In this document: piece after piece, positions 1 through 10,570 of the stretch
Position numbering within the stretch: position 1 is the stretch's first letter
Layout: each line of letters opens with the position of its first letter
DNA from: Homalodisca vitripennis
Taxonomy: Eukaryota; Arthropoda; Insecta; Hemiptera; Cicadellidae
Length of the DNA: 64,000 nucleotides
Reading direction: 5' to 3'
Assembly (NCBI RefSeq): GCF_021130785.1
Contig: NC_060210.1
Coordinates: forward strand, 181,648,501 to 181,712,500
Made by a program: the position numbers and the translations under genes
The notes under the pieces: generated by a model
Database searches by the model: none
What the model saw: only the letters and a program-made list of their open reading frames with translations
What the model was told of the DNA's origin: nothing

Positions 1-27
1 GTTTTAATGAACAAAGTCTACTCAATT

Positions 28-330
28 TTACAGGCCACATGCAGAAAAAACATATCTATAAATGACCGTACCTCATAAACGTACAAACCGATTTGAATAA
101 AACTTTCTATACACATTTAGTATAAAGGCTAGTATTCTAATATATAACCCTCATTCTTAGGCCATGCCTATTTTTGAAGCTATATCGATTTTACAAGTAA
201 AATATTGAAAAAACAAATCTATAGATGGCCGTACCTCAAAAACGTAGGAGCCAATTTTGACAAAACTTTCTACTTAACTCCTATAAAACTTGTATTGTGA
301 AATCGGTATAGTCCCGAAAATAGCTGCTAT
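28..330. repeat. Degenerate tandem duplication, period about 163 bp
   Basis: Two diverged copies of one unit lie in direct orientation. The motif GAAAAAAC followed by TCTATA, GGCCGTACCTCA (first copy GACCGTACCTCA), AAACGTA and AAAACTTTCTA appears at about position 44 and again at about 207. The left edge of the window may cut a longer array. No reading frame is conserved between the copies. Confidence 0.6.
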
Positions 331-395
331 AAATGGTGATTATTATCGTAAAAGTACACTTTGTTCATTTCAAATTTATATTTGTAGTATTTATC

Positions 396-1016
396 GTGTA
401 AAGTACAATTTAAGCGGGGCCCGGTTTTTTGTATCGATATTAATTAATTTTAGCTTTTGATATAATTAACTGATACTGATTTTTGAACAATAACTAACTT
501 GTATTAACCATAAACATTGTTTTATGTAATATATATAAACGTATTTTCTTTTATACATAGTAAGCGACATACGAAAGCTCGTGAAGGAGTTAAAAAGTAG
601 CATATTAGCTGATCTCCTTGGAGATCATCTCTGTGAGTATTTGTATAGAAAAGAAGTACGGTTTTCTAGAGAAGATGCTTCAACTTCTCAAAAGCGGTTA
701 ATCATTGCTACCCAGGAGAAAACATATAAATAATTACGCATATTTTGTATTATTATTAATGACTTTTATGTTATTATTTTTGTTTTTTCTATTTCCAAAT
801 CTAATTGTTTGTTTAATCATTAGAGCTCATTTATTATTTATAAGATTATCACTTTGTGCATTATATTAATTATTATGATTAAAAATATGATTGTCATTAC
901 GACGACTAATATACACGTTGATATGTTTTATAAATCCGTAACCTATAAATGAATATTAAGTATTGATGATTATACTAATAAATAAAAAAACCGAGTCCGC
1001 TTATCTTACTCTACCC
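396..1016 (+). mobile_element. Merlin-like DNA transposon, internally deleted (copy A)
   Basis: Terminal inverted repeats are present but diverged; the right one reads TAGGGTAGAGTAAGATAAGC on the minus strand and the left one has AAGCGGGGCCCGG followed by a T run. The element is flanked by an exact 8-bp direct repeat TATTTATC at 388-395 and 1017-1024. It belongs to the same family as the elements at 1186-2562 and 22984-23566. Termini starting with G(G), an 8-bp target duplication and the transposase-like remnant inside fit the Merlin superfamily, whose transposase is ISXO2/IS1016-like. The superfamily assignment is an inference. Confidence 0.65.
542..733 (+). pseudogene. C-terminal remnant of a Merlin (ISXO2-like) transposase
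   Basis: An open stretch of about 60 codons ends at TAA 731-733 and includes LLGDHLCEYLYRKEVRF. In ISXO2-like transposases the C terminus follows the DDE domain and commonly carries a short helix of the type L-x-x-[YF]-L-x-E-[FY]-[ML]-[WY]-R, and this stretch resembles it. There is no start codon and the catalytic domain is missing, so it cannot make an active enzyme. It lies inside the TIR-bounded element at 396-1016. The family call comes from remembered pattern similarity and was not tested by a search. Confidence 0.4.
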
Positions 1017-1494
1017 TATTTATCTTCACATTACTAAATTAATATATATTTTGTATGGGTTAAGTTGATGAACTAGGTCCGGGTACTTCTTTCTATGGAT
1101 GAAATCTATAGACAGTTTCAGTGGAATCTATGGACAGTCGGCTTCCAATTTGCTGTTATTTAGTTTTATATGCACTTCCACAGAGGGGTAGGGTACGATA
1201 AGCGGACCCGGTTTTTTATATCGAAGAATGTAATCATCGATACCTGATATTCGCATCTCGAATCCTAGACTATCAATTGATTGATTATGATTGTTATTTA
1301 GGACTATATATACTTTTATATGTTTTAAATTAAAATATGAGTATATAGGAATATAGGAAAACTCATAAATAAATAAAAAATAACATAAATAATAAATGAA
1401 CCAGACTGAGATCAATCAAACAGGAAAACTCATAAATGATGAGCCTCAATTCATAAAGTTTATGTCATATATATATATATATATATATTTTATA

Positions 1495-2231
1495 GGTACT
1501 TTGGGATTATACCGACCACACCAGTATGAAGAACACAAAAATATAAATTTATAGAAACAAACATGATAGAAAGAAAAAACAACTCTTTAATTACAAAATT
1601 ACAAACATTTCCAGGTATTGGGATCGGTATTGTTGTCGCAGTTATCTTATCTTTCTCAAGAATCCAGATTACGGCAGGCCGCGCGGCATCACATGATTTG
1701 CACGGTACATAATTGTCTTTCCATTACAATTCAATTTATATTTCTGATCAGACCCTCTAGAATTTGATATTTTACTGATAGATACTATCTTGAGGGATGT
1801 TTTTCTTTCGTTGACATCAGCGTGGGGCAGCTGCCGAAGCCTGCGCTGATGGCCGGAGGCACTTGCATTTTGGGTGGCAGAGTGTGATCAAGAATAAAAA
1901 CAAGTTTTGAGTGTTTTTTCAATAAAGAGTTTAGTTTTAGTTTGGTAATGTTTGTTTTTATTTAATTTTTGTTTTTGGAGAAATGTAGAGGTAAAACACG
2001 GAAGTACAACAAAGCGACGCACCAGCTGAACGAGCGGCGGGACTCTGCAATCACGTTGTCTACTAGACCGCTCGACTTTGACCTCTGTCTGAGGATGGGG
2101 AGGGGTTTGTGATAAAACAATTCCTGTTTTATATTGGCGAAATATGTTCTACGCTAATCTAGTAATCAGTAGAAGCAAAATGTCAAATAACGATTCATGT
2201 CTGGGTGTGGTCGGTATAATCCCAAAGTACC
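1495..2231. mobile_element. 8-bp-TSD inverted-repeat element family X, copy 1 (nested)
   Basis: The ends are perfect inverted repeats beginning GGTACTTTGGGATTATACCG and running about 28 bp. Its full-length relatives are at 3476-4226 and 24355-25103. This copy sits inside the (TA)n of a Merlin-like element, so its target duplication cannot be read. It lacks the 12-bp GCACCGAAGGTG hairpin core that the other two copies have. No transposase is present, so it is non-autonomous. Confidence 0.75.
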
Positions 2232-2245
2232 TATATATATATATA

Positions 2246-2325
2246 TAATTTCAATAAACATTGAATCGCAAAAAGTACTCCCGGCTGAGCAAGTACTTTT
2301 TGCGATTCAATGTTTATTGAAATTA
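2246..2325. repeat. Perfect 34-bp-arm hairpin with 12-nt loop
   Basis: Left arm 2246-2279 and right arm 2292-2325 are exact reverse complements. The loop CCCGGCTGAGCA is at 2280-2291. Arm ends include AATTTCAATAAACATTG and GCAAAAAGTACT. The hairpin lies within an A+T-rich part of the Merlin-like element. Confidence 0.9.
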
Positions 2326-2381
2326 AATAAGGCAATTGCCATTTATACAATTTAATGTATATATATATATGACATAATATA

Positions 2382-2410
2382 TACGTGTATATATATATAC
2401 ACGTAATCGT
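2382..2410. repeat. A+T-rich palindrome around TACGTGTATATATATACACGTA
   Basis: A TACGTGTA...TACACGTA self-complementary stretch with a TA core directly follows the larger hairpin, so this 150-bp segment holds two strong fold-back structures. Confidence 0.6.
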
Positions 2411-2725
2411 ATATAATAATACTAAGGTAACGTTTACTATTTGAAAGTGTTTACAACTCTTAATATAGATCAGTATCAATTGGTTATATTCATGGTTATG
2501 ATTAAGTAATATGATTTGCCAATTTCGATATAAAAACGGGGTCCGCTTATCGTACCCTACCCCCTCAGAGAGGTTTAAATACAGAAATTCAAACTAATAA
2601 AACCTTGAATACAGAAATATATCATGCATTGTTATTTAAACTTTAAATGAGGTGTAAACTTTAAATTTTTCTTGGAATCTCGGAAAGATCCGTTAAGAAA
2701 TTTACATGTATGATTACAAACTAAC

Positions 2726-2890
2726 CTTGTACTTCTTACCAGACCCATTCTGGTTCGTTTGATGCAAAATATATAATTCTTTATCCCCAGATTTTCCTAT
2801 TGCTAAACTACTCCTCACCGACTTTTTACTAGGCAAATTCAAAGAGGGTAGGTTTCGATCTGACACTTCCACTGTACAAATTATTTTCAT
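2726..2890 (-). CDS. Possible first coding exon of a host gene (tentative PIF1-like N terminus)
   Basis: An ATG at 2888-2890 (context AAAACAATGA) opens 55 codons that end in-frame at AAG followed by GTTAGT, a plausible splice donor at 2721-2725, so the exon would end in phase 0. The peptide begins MKIICTVEVSDRN and contains SLAIGKSGDKELYIL. The pattern C-x-V-x-V, a basic stretch, then hydrophobic-G-K/R followed by K-E-L weakly recalls the N-terminal region of PIF1-family DNA helicases, upstream of the helicase core. I saw no later exon; these would lie left of the window on this strand. The LINE at 2974-6971 is inserted about 85 bp upstream, in what would be the 5' leader. It may be an open frame by chance. 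Confidence 0.3.
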
Positions 2891-3019
2891 TGTTTTACGT
2901 AAAATCACTACTTTAACCTAAAACAGTTTCAATTTTCAAACTTCGTAATTTTCATTTTTAATCCCTCCCTGTTTTCTTTCTTTCTTTCTTCTTCTTTGCT
3001 GAATTTCAGCAGGTTCTGC

Positions 3020-3467
3020 TTACTTTGAGCATGGAACCTCGATAAACATTCTTGTATGTATGACCAGTTTTTTTTTTGTTTTTTTTTTTAATATTACCTT
3101 ATTTATAGATTTAAGAAAACTTACAATTTCCAGTATTATTTCCATATCAAAGCTCGTTAAAAGATATTTCAATATATAAGGTGGATCTATTTTCTTCGCT
3201 TTCAGTTTAGTGAACAATTCATGTCTGAAGTCGTTATATTGCACACAATCAAAGATTAAATGTTGAAGACTTTCTATGGAACCTGCATTGCATTTGAGGC
3301 ATAACGGAGTGAAATAACAATTTATCTTAAATAGGGTTTCATTAACCCAAGCATGTCCAATTCTTAGTCTATTTATCGTTACTATTTTATGTCTACTCAG
3401 TTTGTAATTCTTATACCATGGGGAGGGGCTATCAGGGGCAAGTAGTGATTGTTTAATTGCGCCAACA
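3020..3467 (-). pseudogene. LINE C-terminal region
   Basis: Downstream of the nested element, the minus-strand frame resumes with text such as RLRIGHAW and CNAGSIESLQHLIFDC, followed by VQYNDFRHELFTKL. A C-terminal block of the type RxRxGH ... C-x-x-C ... H-x-x-x-x-C after RNase H is usual in insect RNase H-bearing LINEs. It confirms that the halves on both sides of 3476-4226 belong to one element. Confidence 0.8.
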
Positions 3468-3475
3468 AAATCTTC

Positions 3476-4226
3476 GGTACTTTGGGATTATACCGACCAC
3501 ACCAGTATGAAGAACACAAAAATAGAAATTTATAGAAACAAACATGATAGAACGAAAAAACAACTCTTCAATTACAAAATTACAAACTTACAAGCATTTC
3601 CAGGTATTGTGATCGGTATTGTTGTCGCTGTTATCTTATCTTTCTCGAGAATCCTGATTACGGCAGGCCGCGCGGCATCACGTGATTTGCACGGTACATC
3701 ATTGCCTTTCCATTACAATTCAATTTATATTTCTGATTAGCCCCTCTAGAATTTGATATTTTACTGATAGGTACTATCTCGAGGGATGTTTTTCTTTCGT
3801 CGACATCAGCGCGGGGCAGCACCGAAGGTGCTGCCGAAGCCCGCGCTGATGGCCGGAGGCACTCGCATTTTGGGTGGCGGAATGTGATCAAGAATAAAAA
3901 CAAGTTTTGAGTGTTTTTTTAATAAAAAGTTTAGTTTGGTAAATGTTTGTTTTTGTTGAATTTTTGTGTTTGGAGAAATGTAGAGGTAAAACACGGAAGT
4001 ACAACAAAGCGATGCACCAGCTGAACGGGCGGCGAGACTCTGCAATCACGTTATCTACTAGACGCTCGACTTTGACCTCTGTCTGAGGATGGGGAGGTGT
4101 TTGCGATAAGACAATTCCTGTTTTATATTGACGAAATATTGTTCTACGCTAATCTAGTAATCAGTAGAAACGAAATGTGAAATAACGATTCATGTCTGGG
4201 TGTGGTCGGTATAATCCCAAAGTACC
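3476..4226. mobile_element. 8-bp-TSD inverted-repeat element family X, copy 2
   Basis: The ends are GGTACTTTGGGATTATACCG and its reverse complement, about 28 bp of terminal inverted repeat. An exact 8-bp target duplication AAATCTTC lies at 3468-3475 and 4227-4234. It is inserted into the RNase H-to-C-terminal part of the LINE and is therefore younger than it. A GC-rich hairpin fills 3804-3851. No transposase was seen. Confidence 0.9.
3804..3851. repeat. GC-rich hairpin inside element family X
   Basis: CATCAGCGCGGG pairs with CCCGCGCTGATG, and inside it GCAGCACC pairs with GGTGCTGC across a GAA loop, with a short bulge. The same structure is present in the 24355-25103 copy with small changes. 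In the 1495-2231 copy the inner hairpin is precisely absent. Confidence 0.75.
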
Positions 4227-4234
4227 AAATCTTC

Positions 4235-5066
4235 CAATGACACTTTAAAATCTGTTGGTTCTTCACCTGCTTGGGTTGCCTCTTTTGCCAGCCTATCTAC
4301 ATGTTCATTGGGACCTATCCCCACATGACTTGGTACCCATTGAAAAGTGAAGTATTTAATACCTCTCATCATGCAGATTGTAATGGCTGATGCCAGATTT
4401 TCTTCATAATCTGCTGAACTTGCTGCCTGTATGGCTAGTATAGCAGCTTTTGAGTCAGAACATACTACAATGTTATCATAATTTTGTTCATTTGCTATTT
4501 CAACAGCCTTTTTATGGCATACAGTTCTGCGGAATAGCTGGATGCCTGGTTTGGAAGTTTATATTTGCATTCTATTTTTAAGTCCTGTATATACACGGCA
4601 GAGCCTGCGCCATCCTTGCTTCGTGAGCCATCAGTGTAAATTCTTAGATAGTTTTCATATTTCTTTCTCATTAATTCTAGAAATAATGCTTTAATGGCTT
4701 CTGGTGGGAGTAATGATTTTTTTCCAACTGTGTCATCAATCTCTAGTTCAAATGATATTTTTAAGTTCTTAAGCAGTAGGGGGCTATCAACGAATTCCAA
4801 AAGATTTGAATCACTTACTGCAATATTGTTTAGATTCGCCAGATTATCTACTGTGTTCACCAGTTCCGTGTATAGAGGTTTGGTTTTTTTACCCAGTACT
4901 TATGATGATAAGCTACTGCATGTAAATATCTTATATTCACATAGCATGGGTGTTGTGGATTACTTAGTGTTTCAAACAATATTTTCTCTGTTAAGAATTC
5001 TCTCCTTATATGTAAGGGAGGTAATGCTGCCTCTGCATGCAGAGTATTAGTTGGGGAAGATTTCAT
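4235..5066 (-). pseudogene. LINE connection region and RNase H domain, frameshifted
   Basis: 4857-5066 is the linker after RT. 4495-4860 carries the RNase H start YTDGSRSKDGAGSAVYI with the first catalytic Asp, and SSYSAELYAI with the catalytic Glu. After a frame change near 4495, the frame ending at 4372 carries FQWVPSHVGIGPNEHVDRLA, with the last catalytic Asp. That frame is interrupted by the transposon inserted at 4227; the residues it would add beyond that point are only terminal-repeat sequence. Confidence 0.85.
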
Positions 5067-5189
5067 AGCTCTGAGAATGCATCTTAAAGCATGGTTTTGG
5101 ACTATTTGTAGGCTTTTAAGGTTGACTTTTGAGGCATGACCAAAAATAAAGCAACCATATTCCAGCTTAGATTTAATTACACTTTTATA

Positions 5190-6960
5190 TTATACCTTTG
5201 TTAGAAGCTGCGGGTGGACACCTAGCCTCCCACAAGCCAGTAACCTCAGGATGTCAAGGTCTTTTAGGGATTTGCTTACCAGTGATTGGATGTGCTCCTT
5301 AAAGTTTAATTTATTATCGATTATAATACCTAAGATCTTATGGCTATTGACTACAGGAATGACTTGATTGTCAACAGTCAATGTGGGATTTATGATTTCT
5401 TTCCTTCTACTTATTATGATAATTTTACACTTTCTTGGATTTATATTAAGCGATACCTTTAACAGGTATTGTTCAAGGCTGGACAAGGCTTCTTGGATCC
5501 CAGCTGCACTAATGTCTAGCTCTTTATGACTACAGATTAGGGTTATGTCATCTGCGTACAGTAGAGGTTGTACCTGTCTTGGCATATACCTACCGATGTC
5601 TGCAGTATACAGTGAAAATAATATTGGACTGAGCACACACCCCTGGGGAAGGCCTCTATATGCAGTTCTGATGAAGGTACCCTGATTGCTGTGAAGGTCA
5701 ACCTTCTACAACTAAACCATTTAAAAATGTGCATTATAAATTTTGCTGGGATTCCTAAAACATATAATTTACTTGTAAGTGTTGGTATGGAGACTGAGTC
5801 ATAGGCGCTACTTAGGTCCAGGGATGCAACAACTGCAGTTCTATCGTTTGTAAGGCTTACCTGAGCTTCGGTTATCAGGGTCAGCAGGAAGTCATTGCTT
5901 CCACTCTTCTTTTTGAAACCAAATTGGTTGTTAGGAATAAGTTTGTTCTTAGTGGTAAACCATTCTAGGCGGTATTTAATCATTAATTTTCATAATACAG
6001 GATATTAATGACATAGACCTATATGAGTTTTCAGATGTCCTATCTTTTGTTGGTTTTAATATACCTATTACCTTTATGTTTTTCAGGTATTCCGGGATGC
6101 TCTTTCCCTGCCAAATGTTGTTAAAGACAATTAGCAGAAGGGTTTTGGCTGAAGGGGGCAACATTCTTAAGATTAAATAGTTAATACCATCCAATCCAGG
6201 GGCGGTGGACTTGGACCTAGATTTGATAGCATGTTCCAGTTCGATTTCTTTGAATTCACCCTCAAGTTGGTGATTATTACTATTTTTCATGAAGATGGGG
6301 AGGTCAGTTTCTGATTTTTCTGGAACATAATCTGGGGAGATAGTTTTCATGAATTTATAGCTTAGGTCCTTGTCATTTGCTAAATACTTTTCGAAAATAA
6401 TTGAAGCATTCTTCCCTTGCCTTAGTCCATTTATCATTTGCCATATTTGAGAGTTATTATTATAATTTAATCTTTCGCATAGTGAATACCATGCAGATTG
6501 TTTAGCTTTGACTATGATTTGTTTTACTTCATAATGAGCTTTTTTGTAGTGGCTATAGTTAACAGGTGTTATCTCCTTCGTAAATTGGCTAAAATATCTT
6601 CTTCTGGTGGCAACTGCCCTGGAACACTCTGGTGTCCACCAGGATTTTGAGTTAAAACCCATACCTTTTGGGCCATTGTGATATTTTGGCACTGCTTTTA
6701 TAATTGATTCTTTCAGAACTTTCATAAAATCTTCATATTCTATGTCACCTTTGGCCTTGACAGTTAGAATTTGTACAGAGGCTTTCCCGGCAGTATTGGA
6801 GAATGCACACCAGTCTGCTTTTTTGAAGTTTCTATCCTGGAAACTTGCCTGGTCTAAAAATGGTGTGGCATTATTTTGGTTTTGAACATTCATATCTATA
6901 ACAATAGGGTAGTGGTCACTACCCATCGAGTCCTTCATCACTTTCCAAGAAAGGATCCTC
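5190..6960 (-). pseudogene. LINE endonuclease end and reverse transcriptase, frameshifted
   Basis: Three overlapping frames make up the polymerase. 5976-6941 starts at the endonuclease motif GSDHYPIVID and continues through the RT thumb-side region with TAPGLDGINYLILR. 5543-5983 holds NNQFGFKKKSGSNDF and the first catalytic aspartate region SLDLSSAYDSVS. 5190-5636 holds SPILFSLYTADI and the catalytic box LLYADDITL (YADD about residues 27-30 of that frame). The frame changes near 5980 and near 5640 are what single-base indels would produce. RT motifs are in normal order, with no residue lost in the visible YADD box. Most of the endonuclease is missing because of the 5' truncation. Confidence 0.85.
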
Positions 6961-7439
6961 TGTTTCAGTTGAATCCCTCCCTGTTAGCTCCGCTCCAAAG
7001 TACTTCAAGACTGTTCTGTAAAAATTCCCTCACCCAAACTCCCTGAATTTCCCTCAGACATCACCAACTGTTATATATACCTCAATCAGTATTATCTGAA
7101 TTTGCTTTGTATCACTGTACACTCTATTAGAATACAAAGTTTATTTTTTAATCATCTACTTCCATTATAATTTTGAGAATATAGTTTTAAAATGTTATTC
7201 CAGGATTGGAGGTATTTTTTGTATTGTCCAAGATATGACGAGGTATTGTGATCGTGTTTTTTATAATGTTGTATGAGTGAACCACATTACAGGTTTTTAG
7301 ACTAAGCCTACGATTTGTACATAAATTAATTGTAGTATCTAAAGCATATTGGCTATAACTGTCAATTTTATTGGGGGTTTTCATGCCTATTTAAGTTTTT
7401 TCATGCTCTTTAAAATGAGGGGTCAGTTGATAGGTGTTT

Positions 7440-7500
7440 ACATTTCAAATTTTTGGGTTGCCCCCAAAATTTCACATTTTTGGGGGACCCAAAAAATTTT
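7440..7500. repeat. Imperfect 22-bp-arm hairpin of G/C runs
   Basis: AAATTTTTGGGTTGCCCCCAA on the left is nearly complementary to TTTTGGGGGACCCAAAAAA on the right, with an 8-nt centre. No gene flanks it closely. The surrounding 6990-7440 and 7500-7700 show nothing else I can name. Confidence 0.7.
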
Positions 7501-9837
7501 CGATATCATAAAATGAAACTTCCTTTCCATATTGCACCACTACACAAAGGATATCTCCTTATATTACCTATAGAAAAAAGTAGAGGGGGCCCTGACTTTA
7601 TATTCACCCTGTATAAATTTTCAATCAGATCATCAAAAATCTGTCGAAGAAGGAGTCGTATACCATTTGTTTGACAGAACAAAGATTTTATGTTCATACA
7701 AAATATATCTTAAAGGGAGATATCAAAAACATTGATTTGGATCTTTAAAAAATGGATAATCTAAGTCTGTCGTAAATAAACGTAAAAGAAACATTAGATA
7801 AAACATAGTCAGAAAATAAAAACAAACACAAATTTACGTACATTCCAATCCCTTATGTGACGGGATCATCTAAGAAACTTAGATGAGTAGCCTAGGCAGA
7901 AATTATAATATTAAAACCGCTTTTAGGACACAAAACACTCTTACACAAAGTTTCGTAAAAACAAAATTGCACACAGGACTTAAAAGACTGTTTACAGCAT
8001 TTAACGTTCTTGTAATAGAAAATAAATAGAGTAAGGGAGAAAATACTTCTGAAGAGAGAACACAAAGAACACTGAGAATTAAAGAAAATACGAAAACGAG
8101 CTAATAGAAAAGTCTAAAATTCATAACATCGCTGGTCTGAAAATTATCACATGAAATGATATGAAGTCATTTTAATACACCACAAGGAGAATTCCTTTAC
8201 ACGCAATCTTAGTGAGATTTCATATATAAAACTAGCAGACTAACCTGTAAGACAGCCTTCGGTGGCTTGGCCACATTTATATTAAAATAAAAAAAAGAAC
8301 TAACAAGGAGACCTAAAATTATTTTAGCAATAAAACAAATCTCAACCAATAAAATTTGTACACACATCATTAGATTAAGGTCCAGGACCAAAACATAGCG
8401 CCGGAGGCGGCTGCCTTTACTCTTTCCCCTTTGGGCACCGCCTCCTATCTAACCGCCGCGAGATTGTAGGATGTTCCGTCATTTCTCTTTAGTATCCCAC
8501 TTTTACCTGCACCAGTGTGAAGTATGATAGTTCTCTTAAATTCGCGTGCTCGTGACATGCATAATATGCAGTGATAACGCCTGGGTTTATTTTCTCCTCT
8601 CTGGACTCCTAGTAGATTTCAGGTATGTTTCACCCATTTGTTTTTCTTCTTGTAATGCAGTGATTATTTTTTCCCTGATAAAGAGAGTAGATGTAACCAT
8701 ATAAACGTTGTGTTATACATTTTATAACATATAACAATAATAAATGACCAAAATCCTAGATATCAAATGCTTCAAATAGATCCATGAATATTCAGCAACT
8801 TTATAGTTATGGATTAAAACAAAGATTTGGTAAAAATTATAAGAACTGATTGTTCATTTATTTTTGCGAACATCATGCTGGTATTCAGTTTAATAAAGTC
8901 CGGCACAACCCTAGAAAATGTCAGTTTATTAGGAAACATGTCATAGATGAAAGAAGAGAATAATAGATTAGGAGAAGCAACGGTGTAATCAAGAAAATTT
9001 TAGCTGGTGTTATTATTTTAATGAGAACCTATCATCTTTGCCACTTGACAGTTTATCGTTTATTCTTGTACGGTACAAATAATTAACAGGTCTCTTTCAC
9101 TAATTGTAGGACATCTAAAATTCGCAATCTGCTTTCAAATTTGAGTTTTGAAATTATTCTGCTCTCTCGATGGGTAATCTAAAAAGTACTTTCATTGGAA
9201 TTTACAAATAATTATTAAAACTATTACTAATCTCGTGAGGATGAAAATCCGATTTACCTGTAGGATTAAGTTTTGTCTGGTTTACGTGTGATTTTCTTCG
9301 TTTATTACTTCACATGATATTTTATGAACATTTCAGACCTTTAAATTTGTTTGTCACAATATTTTTTTGTATTTCTACTAATTTAGAATTATACAAGTAT
9401 AATTAATTTCTAATTCCTTCTTATAACTTAAGTGTGACAACTACTAAGGCTTAGAACGTTTAGTTTTATCCTCTTTGAGTTCTTGGAATATTCAGTTAGT
9501 GTGTTGCTCTTTATTTTTTGTAACATCAGGAAATGGTAGATTGAAAATAATTTAAATAAGTTATCAAACAGTTATTTTATCTTCAGCCGGAGAGAACGCT
9601 AATTCCCAATCTTTTTTCTAACAAAGATATAATATTTTACAGTTTAAAAATCCGAGACCATGATAGTCTCACCATGGTCATGTAGGTCAAGGTTGCAGTC
9701 ACCAGGAATTTGGAAATTGATGCGGAGAGCCTGAATGTCCGCAAACCAGCCTAATTAATGTGGCTGGAGCAGTCTAGCGACAGTGCTCATAACGGAATGT
9801 GCGGCCATCAGGCATCTAATAACGGCCCGAATAAAGT
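7500..9837. other. Gene-free stretch, nothing recognised
   Basis: A+T-rich DNA with only short chance frames. A GC-richer patch at about 8400-8470 and another at about 9650-9830, with a GACCATG/CATGGTC inverted pair, are the only visible departures. I recognised no coding, RNA or transposon signature. Confidence 0.6.
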
Positions 9838-10570
9838 CAATAATTTATTTATTTATTTATTTCCTTCCAACGGTCAAAAACCAATTTACATTATTATTAA
9901 CTTATAATAGATGATTAAAACATACTTAAACAAAAGGGCCAAACCAAACATGCAACTGGACTCTAAATCAGATCTAGGCATAATTAACGTATAACTAATG
10001 TAATAAGAAAGTATAAATTATATTAAAAATTAGTGAAAGTATATAATAAATTAGTAATAATATTAACTTAATACACTACTGTAAGGTGTGATACAATATG
10101 GAGAAACAAACAGACAAATTATAACAATGCAAATAAACTATACAATTATCAACAACAATAAAAGATAAACTTTAAATGAATAACAAGAGTAAAAAAATAT
10201 TAACATTAATGACTGATAGTGGTAAATAAAAAACTGAAAAAATACAAAATATTTAACTTAAATGCATATATAACTTAAATGCATGCACATTACTGTCTAA
10301 GACGTGACATATGAATAAATAAAGAGATAAATAATAACAGTGCAAATAAACTATATAAAGTAAACAACAATGGGGAAAATACTTTAAGTAAATAACAAGA
10401 GTAAAATATATATAGGTACCAACAGAGAAAAAAACTATAAAAACAACAAATGCAAGCAATAAAATGTAAATATATAAACCAAGAGGCACAGTCGTAATTA
10501 TAAATGTGTAACAAAAAACAACCAGAAACAATAACAGAGCAACACAACAAGAATAATGGGGGGAAAGTTA

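Larger units (their letters stand above)
1186..2562. mobile_element. Merlin-like element (copy B) carrying a nested insertion
   Basis: The left end GGGTAGGGTACGATAAGCGG is matched at the right end by the reverse complement of CCGCTTATCGTACCCTACCC. Near-identical 8-bp direct repeats flank it: CCACAGAG at 1178-1185 and CCTCAGAG at 2563-2570. With the nested 737-bp element at 1495-2231 removed, about 640 bp remain, close to the other two family members. No intact coding frame was found. It also contains the long hairpin at 2246-2325. Confidence 0.65.
2974..6971 (-). mobile_element. 5'-truncated RNase H-bearing non-LTR retrotransposon (LINE)
   Basis: The element runs on the minus strand and is bounded by an exact 14-bp target duplication AATCCCTCCCTGTT at 2960-2973 and 6972-6985. 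The 3' tail is a short GAAA-type repeat (TTTCTTTCTTTC on the plus strand at about 2974-2990). From 5' to 3' it holds the end of the apurinic-type endonuclease (SDHYP), reverse transcriptase, RNase H and a conserved C-terminal region. The combination of endonuclease, RT and RNase H places it in the I/R1/LOA group of LINEs in a broad sense. It has several frameshifts and carries a nested 751-bp element at 3476-4226, so it is inactive. Confidence 0.85.

Noticed and set aside
10253..10550. Hydrophobic small proteins downstream of the CR1-like ORF2
   Set aside because: They are the A+T-rich 3' UTR of the element read in other frames; Phe/Tyr/Leu/Ile bias follows from composition.
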